Shown here: positions 31,744 through 35,153 of the stretch, piece after piece
Layout of the letters: every line of letters starts with the position of its first letter
How positions within the stretch are numbered: position 1 is the first letter of the stretch
Source of the DNA: Thermoflexales bacterium
Lineage (GTDB): Bacteria; Chloroflexota; Anaerolineae; B4-G1; DUEL01
Direction of reading: 5' to 3'
Length of the DNA stretch: 35,153 bases
Assembly (NCBI GenBank): GCA_014360895.1
Contig: JACIWQ010000024.1
Location: 1 to 35,153 of the forward strand
Translations under genes and position numbers: made by a program
Notes under the pieces: model-generated
Told to the model about the DNA's origin: nothing
What the model saw: the letters and a program-made list of their open reading frames with translations, nothing else
The model's database searches: none

Positions 31744-32712
31744 TCAGCAATAGCCCGCCTCCCGCAGCCAGGTCACTGCATCTCGCAGAGTCTCTTCAAA
31801 TGGGCGGAGCGTCCACCCCAATTCTTGGTGGGCCTTGCTGCTATCGTACCAATGATAGCGGGCGAAGACGTGGTAAAAGGTTCGGCTGAAAATTGCCCCA
31901 TCCGTCAATGGCTCCCCCACGACGCAGAGAATCCAGAGGAGCCCATTGGGCATCACCCAGCGGGGAGGACGGCGGCCCAGCATATGGGCCAGTTGGGCGA
32001 AAAATTCCCGGTAAGTCATCCGGTAACCACCAGCAAAGTAGCGCTCACCGATGCGGCCTCGCTCCATGCCCAACACCAGCGCCTCAGCTGCATCCCGAAC
32101 GTCCACGAAACTCATCCCCCCACAGGTGGCGAAAAACAGTTGCTTTTTGACAAAAGCAGTGATGATTTGGGAGGAGGAAAGGTAGACGTCCCCGGGGCCC
32201 AGGCAGTAGCCAGGGTAGACGCTGATAACAGGGAGGCCATCTTCCACCCGCTCCCGCACGGCCAGTTCAGCGGCCCGTTTCGCCTCAAAATACCCCACTT
32301 CAGTGTTTCCCAGGTTGTAGGAAGCATCTTCTGTGATAGGGCGTGGGCCGTCGGAGGCACCGATGGCAGTTGTGCTTCCCAGGTAGACAATGCGGGGCAC
32401 TCCTGCTTCTCGTGCGGCGTCCATCAGGCAAATGGTGGCCTGGACATTATCCCGGAACAGTCGTGCCCGCTGGCTGGGGCGCGGGGAGACGAATCCCGCC
32501 GCATGGTATAATTGCTCGCAGCCTTCCAGGGCGCGCCGCAGTGTCGCTGGCTCCAGAAGGTCCCCTTCTATGACCTCCACGTCCAGGCCGTCCAGGTTGA
32601 CCCGACTGCTGGTGGGGCGGACAATCACCCTGGGACGGATACCCCGCATGTTGAGTCGGGCGACAACGTGCGAACCGATAAACCCTGTGGCACCGGTGAC
32701 AACAACGTTCAT
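31744..32712 (-). CDS. Extended SDR: NAD-dependent epimerase/dihydroflavonol-reductase-like
   Basis: The 322-residue protein has VVTGATGFIGSHVVARL with the nucleotide-binding GxxGxxG and the catalytic YFEAK (YxxxK). YHAAGFVSP, SVYPGYCLGPGD and the C-terminal RPPRWVMP resemble HpnA/dihydroflavonol reductase-like members of the extended SDR group. It acts on an unknown NAD(P)-linked sugar or isoprenoid-like substrate. GGAGAAG precedes the ATG. It lies 74 bases after the AOR stop, with a GC-rich hairpin in the gap. Confidence 0.88.
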   Translation of the reverse strand: MNVVVTGATGFIGSHVVARLNMRGIRPRVIVRPTSSRVNLDGLDVEVIEGDLLEPATLRRALEGCEQLYHAAGFVSPRPSQRARLFRDNVQATICLMDAAREAGVPRIVYLGSTTAIGASDGPRPITEDASYNLGNTEVGYFEAKRAAELAVRERVEDGLPVISVYPGYCLGPGDVYLSSSQIITAFVKKQLFFATCGGMSFVDVRDAAEALVLGMERGRIGERYFAGGYRMTYREFFAQLAHMLGRRPPRWVMPNGLLWILCVVGEPLTDGAIFSRTFYHVFARYHWYDSSKAHQELGWTLRPFEETLRDAVTWLREAGYC

Positions 32713-32745
32713 TCGGGCTTCTCCGAGATGGTCTGACCCAGATGT

Positions 32746-32779
32746 GGGTGCGGCGGCCCGTAGGGCCGCCGCCGCACCC
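32746..32779. terminator. GC-rich hairpin after AOR
   Basis: GGGTGCGGCGGCCC and a complementary GGGCCGCCGCCGCACCC with a GTA turn form a strong hairpin between the AOR stop and the epimerase start. It lacks a T-run, so termination is partial at best. Confidence 0.45.
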
Positions 32780-32786
32780 CCGCTCC

Positions 32787-34616
32787 CTACGGGAGCCCCA
32801 ACTCTGCCCGTTTCTCCGGCGTGGGAATCCCGTTCTCGTCCCAGCCCCGCAGGCGGTAGTACTCCGGCAGCATCCGGTCCAACTCCACCACATGCCCCTT
32901 CGCCGGCCCCTCCGGCATCGGCTCATACAGCATCCGGGGCGGAAGGGTGTCGTCGGCCCGGGAGAACCCCGCCCGCACCAGGAACATCCGCTCCAGGTTG
33001 TAGACCCGCTCCCCGGCCCGGAGCAGCGTCTCCTCATCGTACCCGGCGCCGGTGGCGTACTCCATCAGCCGGGAGATGCGCACTGGCTCCACGTTGTACG
33101 TCGGCTCAAAGAGATAGCGGATGCTCAGGAAGACGCAGAGCCCCGTTGCATCTATGATGGTGAAAATGTCCTCAAAGTACTTCACCAGCCGGGGTTTGTC
33201 TTCCCAAGAGAGAGGGTCCACCTTCTTGGGGACGCCGAAGACCTCCATGTAGGCCGTATCCCCGGCCATATGGGAGGCGCCGATATTGGAGGTGGCGTAG
33301 AGAAGGCCCATCCCCTTGGCCCCGCGCGGGTCGTAGGCAGGGAACTCCTGCTTCTTGGCGCTCATAGAGAACTCCGGATGGCCGTAGTGGGAGGCCAGGC
33401 GGTAACTGCCCTGGGCGATGAGGTCGCCGAAGCCCTCCCGCAGGCCGGCCAGCCGGACCATCTCCACCACCGCCTCGCCGTCTCCGAAGCGCAGGGGGCG
33501 GCCAATATCCGACTCGGGGATGAGGCCCAGTTCGTACATCTCCATCGCGCAGGCGATGGTCACCCCGGCGGAGATGGTGTCCAGGCCCAGTTCGTTGCAG
33601 ACGTAGTTGGCTTTGGTGATGGCGGCCAGGTTGTCCACGCCGCAGGCGCTGCCCAGGGAGCCGATGGTCTCGTACTCCGGCCCCTCCCCTTCGCCGCCGA
33701 AGACCGGGTCCTCCACCCGCGTCACCCGGCCGCAGGCGATGGGGCAACCGTAGCAGGCCTTAGGCCGGATCAGATACTTCTGGTTGAGCGTCCGTCCGGA
33801 GATGGCCTCCGCCCCGGCAAAGACCCCCGTCCGGAAGTTGTAGGTGGGGAGGATGCCCACTTCGTTGGTGACGGGGGGCACATAAGCGGTGCCGTAGGTA
33901 CGCAGAGTGGCCTTTCCCGCCGCCACCGCTTGCTTGACCTCCTCCACTACCTGGTCGGAGAGAGCTTTCAGTTCGGCCGGATGGGCCAGGGGAATGCGGC
34001 GGGTGCCGCGCACGACGACGGCCTTGAGGTTCTTAGAGCCCATGACCGCGCCCACGCCGGAGCGGGCGGCGGCGCGGTGTTTCTCGTTCAGGATGGCCGC
34101 GATGGGCGCCAGTCGCTCCCCCGCCGGGCCGATGCAGGCCACCCGCGCGCGGGGGTCCGTCTCCGCCCGCAGCATGTCTTCGGTCTCAAAGACCGTCCGG
34201 CCCCAGAGGTGGTCGGCGGAGCGAATCTCCACCCGGTCGTCGTTCACCCAGAGGTAAACGGGCCGCTCTGCTCTTCCCTCAAAGATGAACAGGTCAAAGC
34301 CGGTGCGCTTCATCTCGGTGGGGAAGAAGCCGCCGGAGTTGGAGCAGGAGAGCGCCCCGGTGAGCGGGGATTTGGTCACCACCATGTAGCGGTTGCCCGT
34401 GGGGACCGGGGTGGCGGTGAGGGGCCCCGTAGCGAAGACCAGTTTGTTCTCCGGGGAGAGGGGGTCGGCCTTCGGGTCCATCTCGTCGTAGAGGTAGCGG
34501 ATGGCCCACCCCCGCCCGCCGATGAAGTCCCGGGCCATGCGGGGGTCCACCTCTTCTACCCTGGTTTCCCCGGTGGTGAGATTGACTCTGAGGATTCTGC
34601 CGTTCCAGCCGTACAT
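32787..34616 (-). CDS. aor: Aldehyde:ferredoxin oxidoreductase (tungstopterin family)
   Basis: The 609-residue enzyme of the AOR family oxidises aldehydes to acids with ferredoxin, using a tungsten (or molybdenum) bis-pterin and one [4Fe-4S] cluster. N-terminal FIGGRGWAIRYLYDE and FATGPLTATPVPTGNRY, and NEKHRAAARSGVGAVMGSKN are typical. Cluster ligands are Cys288, Cys291, Cys295 (CYGCPIACG) and Cys494 (TGLC). Length is normal. No signal peptide: cytoplasmic. TGGAGGTACC precedes the ATG. The moaD-like gene just upstream suggests cofactor supply in the same operon. Exact aldehyde not deducible. Confidence 0.94.
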   Translation of the reverse strand: MYGWNGRILRVNLTTGETRVEEVDPRMARDFIGGRGWAIRYLYDEMDPKADPLSPENKLVFATGPLTATPVPTGNRYMVVTKSPLTGALSCSNSGGFFPTEMKRTGFDLFIFEGRAERPVYLWVNDDRVEIRSADHLWGRTVFETEDMLRAETDPRARVACIGPAGERLAPIAAILNEKHRAAARSGVGAVMGSKNLKAVVVRGTRRIPLAHPAELKALSDQVVEEVKQAVAAGKATLRTYGTAYVPPVTNEVGILPTYNFRTGVFAGAEAISGRTLNQKYLIRPKACYGCPIACGRVTRVEDPVFGGEGEGPEYETIGSLGSACGVDNLAAITKANYVCNELGLDTISAGVTIACAMEMYELGLIPESDIGRPLRFGDGEAVVEMVRLAGLREGFGDLIAQGSYRLASHYGHPEFSMSAKKQEFPAYDPRGAKGMGLLYATSNIGASHMAGDTAYMEVFGVPKKVDPLSWEDKPRLVKYFEDIFTIIDATGLCVFLSIRYLFEPTYNVEPVRISRLMEYATGAGYDEETLLRAGERVYNLERMFLVRAGFSRADDTLPPRMLYEPMPEGPAKGHVVELDRMLPEYYRLRGWDENGIPTPEKRAELGLP

Positions 34617-34639
34617 GGTACCTCCATTCAGGGGTTAGG

Positions 34640-34660
34640 GGTTAGCCGGTAGCCGGAAGT
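34640..34660. repeat. Single 21-bp unit of the repeat before metG
   Basis: GTTAGCCGGTAGCCGGAAGTT, the same wording as the units at 27421-27525, lies between the moaD-like gene and AOR. Its last base is part of the TAA stop of the moaD-like gene. Confidence 0.75.
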
Positions 34661-34893
34661 TAGCCGCCGCCGATGGCGGGAAACAGACAGAGGACGTCTC
34701 CTTCCTGGAGCACCTGGCCCGGCGGAGGGGTGCGCCCGTTCACCAGGACGACGCTCTCCTCCGGAGGCACGGGCAATTGGGCCAGGACGTCCTCCACCCG
34801 GGCATCCTGGGGGACCTCTGCCTCATACGAAGAAGTACAACCAGGGGGTAGATATTGCTGATAATGGGCCAGCAATTTGATGCGGATTTTCAT
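34660..34893 (-). CDS. MoaD/ThiS-family sulfur-carrier-like protein
   Basis: The 77-residue protein has a beta-grasp pattern (MKIRIKLLAHYQQYLPPG, ARVEDVLAQLPVPPEESVVL, VNGRTPPPGQVLQEGDVLCL) and ends FPAIGGG, the Gly-Gly tail that is thiocarboxylated in MoaD. It likely donates sulfur during pterin dithiolene synthesis for the tungsten cofactor of the AOR encoded 43 bases downstream. GAGGTCC precedes the ATG. No moaE nearby. It could instead serve ThiS-like chemistry, but context favours the pterin role. Confidence 0.85.
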   Translation of the reverse strand: MKIRIKLLAHYQQYLPPGCTSSYEAEVPQDARVEDVLAQLPVPPEESVVLVNGRTPPPGQVLQEGDVLCLFPAIGGG

Positions 34894-34951
34894 GGTCGGA
34901 CCTCTGATGAGCAGGTTTGCATTGTCTCTTCCTACCCCGCGTGGTAATCGT

Positions 34952-34979
34952 ATTGTACTATAGAAACCGACAACGACAA
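34952..34979 (-). promoter_or_regulatory. Promoter of the moaD-AOR operon
   Basis: On the minus strand TTGTCG (34979-34974) and TACAAT (34957-34952) are spaced by 16 bp, about 58 bases before the moaD start. Confidence 0.6.
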
Positions 34980-35101
34980 GCGGCCGCGAGAAGTTTGGCT
35001 TTTTCGCCAGCGGGGACGGCCCTCACTCCCACCTCCGACCCCCCGTTCAACTTTGGCCTTTTTGCCCGTAGTGGCTTCCCATAGCCCGCCGCAAACCCTT
35101 T

Positions 35102-35136
35102 CCCCTCCCCTCGCCCCCGGTGGGAGAGGGGAGGGG
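35102..35136. repeat. Polypyrimidine/polypurine hairpin
   Basis: Arms CCCCTCCCCTC and GAGGGGAGGGG around a 13-base loop form an 11-bp stem close to the right edge. No gene was recognised in 34980-35153. Confidence 0.65.
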
Positions 35137-35153
35137 CCAGGGGTGGGGTGAGG

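Overview
The window looks like a chromosomal segment of a GC-rich bacterium, most likely a Chloroflexota (Anaerolineae-like) lineage. This is inferred from the high GC content, proline/threonine-rich stalks on secreted proteins, paired DUF2207 proteins, SPFH and Roadblock proteins, a tungsten-type aldehyde:ferredoxin oxidoreductase, and many short intergenic palindromes and 21-bp repeats. No phage module, complete insertion sequence or CRISPR array was seen. One tRNA gene (Pro, anticodon CGG) is present.

Layout. 80-1831 (-) is an orphan peptide-type solute-binding lipoprotein with a long leader that carries a possible 10-codon leader peptide. 2004-6494 (+) holds a 5'-truncated argF copy, a large cell-envelope protein (lysozyme-like, degenerate M23, LysM) read from an apparently leaderless mRNA, a membrane PH-like protein, and the intact argF. 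6516-6913 holds a decayed toxin-antitoxin pair and a third scrap of argF. 6930-17587 (+) is an envelope-flavoured run: coiled-coil PD-(D/E)XK protein, GT2 glycosyltransferase, two DUF2207 paralogues, DUF433 proteins with one DUF5615 toxin, a membrane zinc-ribbon protein, a coiled-coil protein, an SPFH protein and an O-antigen-ligase-like polytopic protein. 19004-17643 and the genes up to 21607 (-) form a tight four-gene unit: nitrilase-like protein lacking its catalytic cysteine, PstS-like lipoprotein, stalked beta-sandwich-like protein, and GH1 beta-glucosidase. Roadblock protein and pyrG lie upstream on the same strand. A Mut7-C protein and a secreted cyclase lipoprotein are divergently transcribed around 24.45 kb. 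M24 peptidase, metG and a small lipoprotein follow on +, then tRNA-Pro. The right end (-) carries moaD-like, AOR, an epimerase/reductase and an atypical SDR, and, farther left, a DUF6504 protein.

Most notable signals are non-coding: three copies of a ~108-bp MITE-like element with long terminal inverted repeats and a compensatory base-pair change, one copy supplying the stop codon of pyrG; a family of GTGCC(A/G)GGCAC palindromes, one inside a coding region; a compact three-hairpin locus at 25957-26056; and serial duplication and decay of argF. Start codons were chosen from Shine-Dalgarno spacing and signal-peptide position. All family assignments are from reading the sequence by eye and were not tested by database search.
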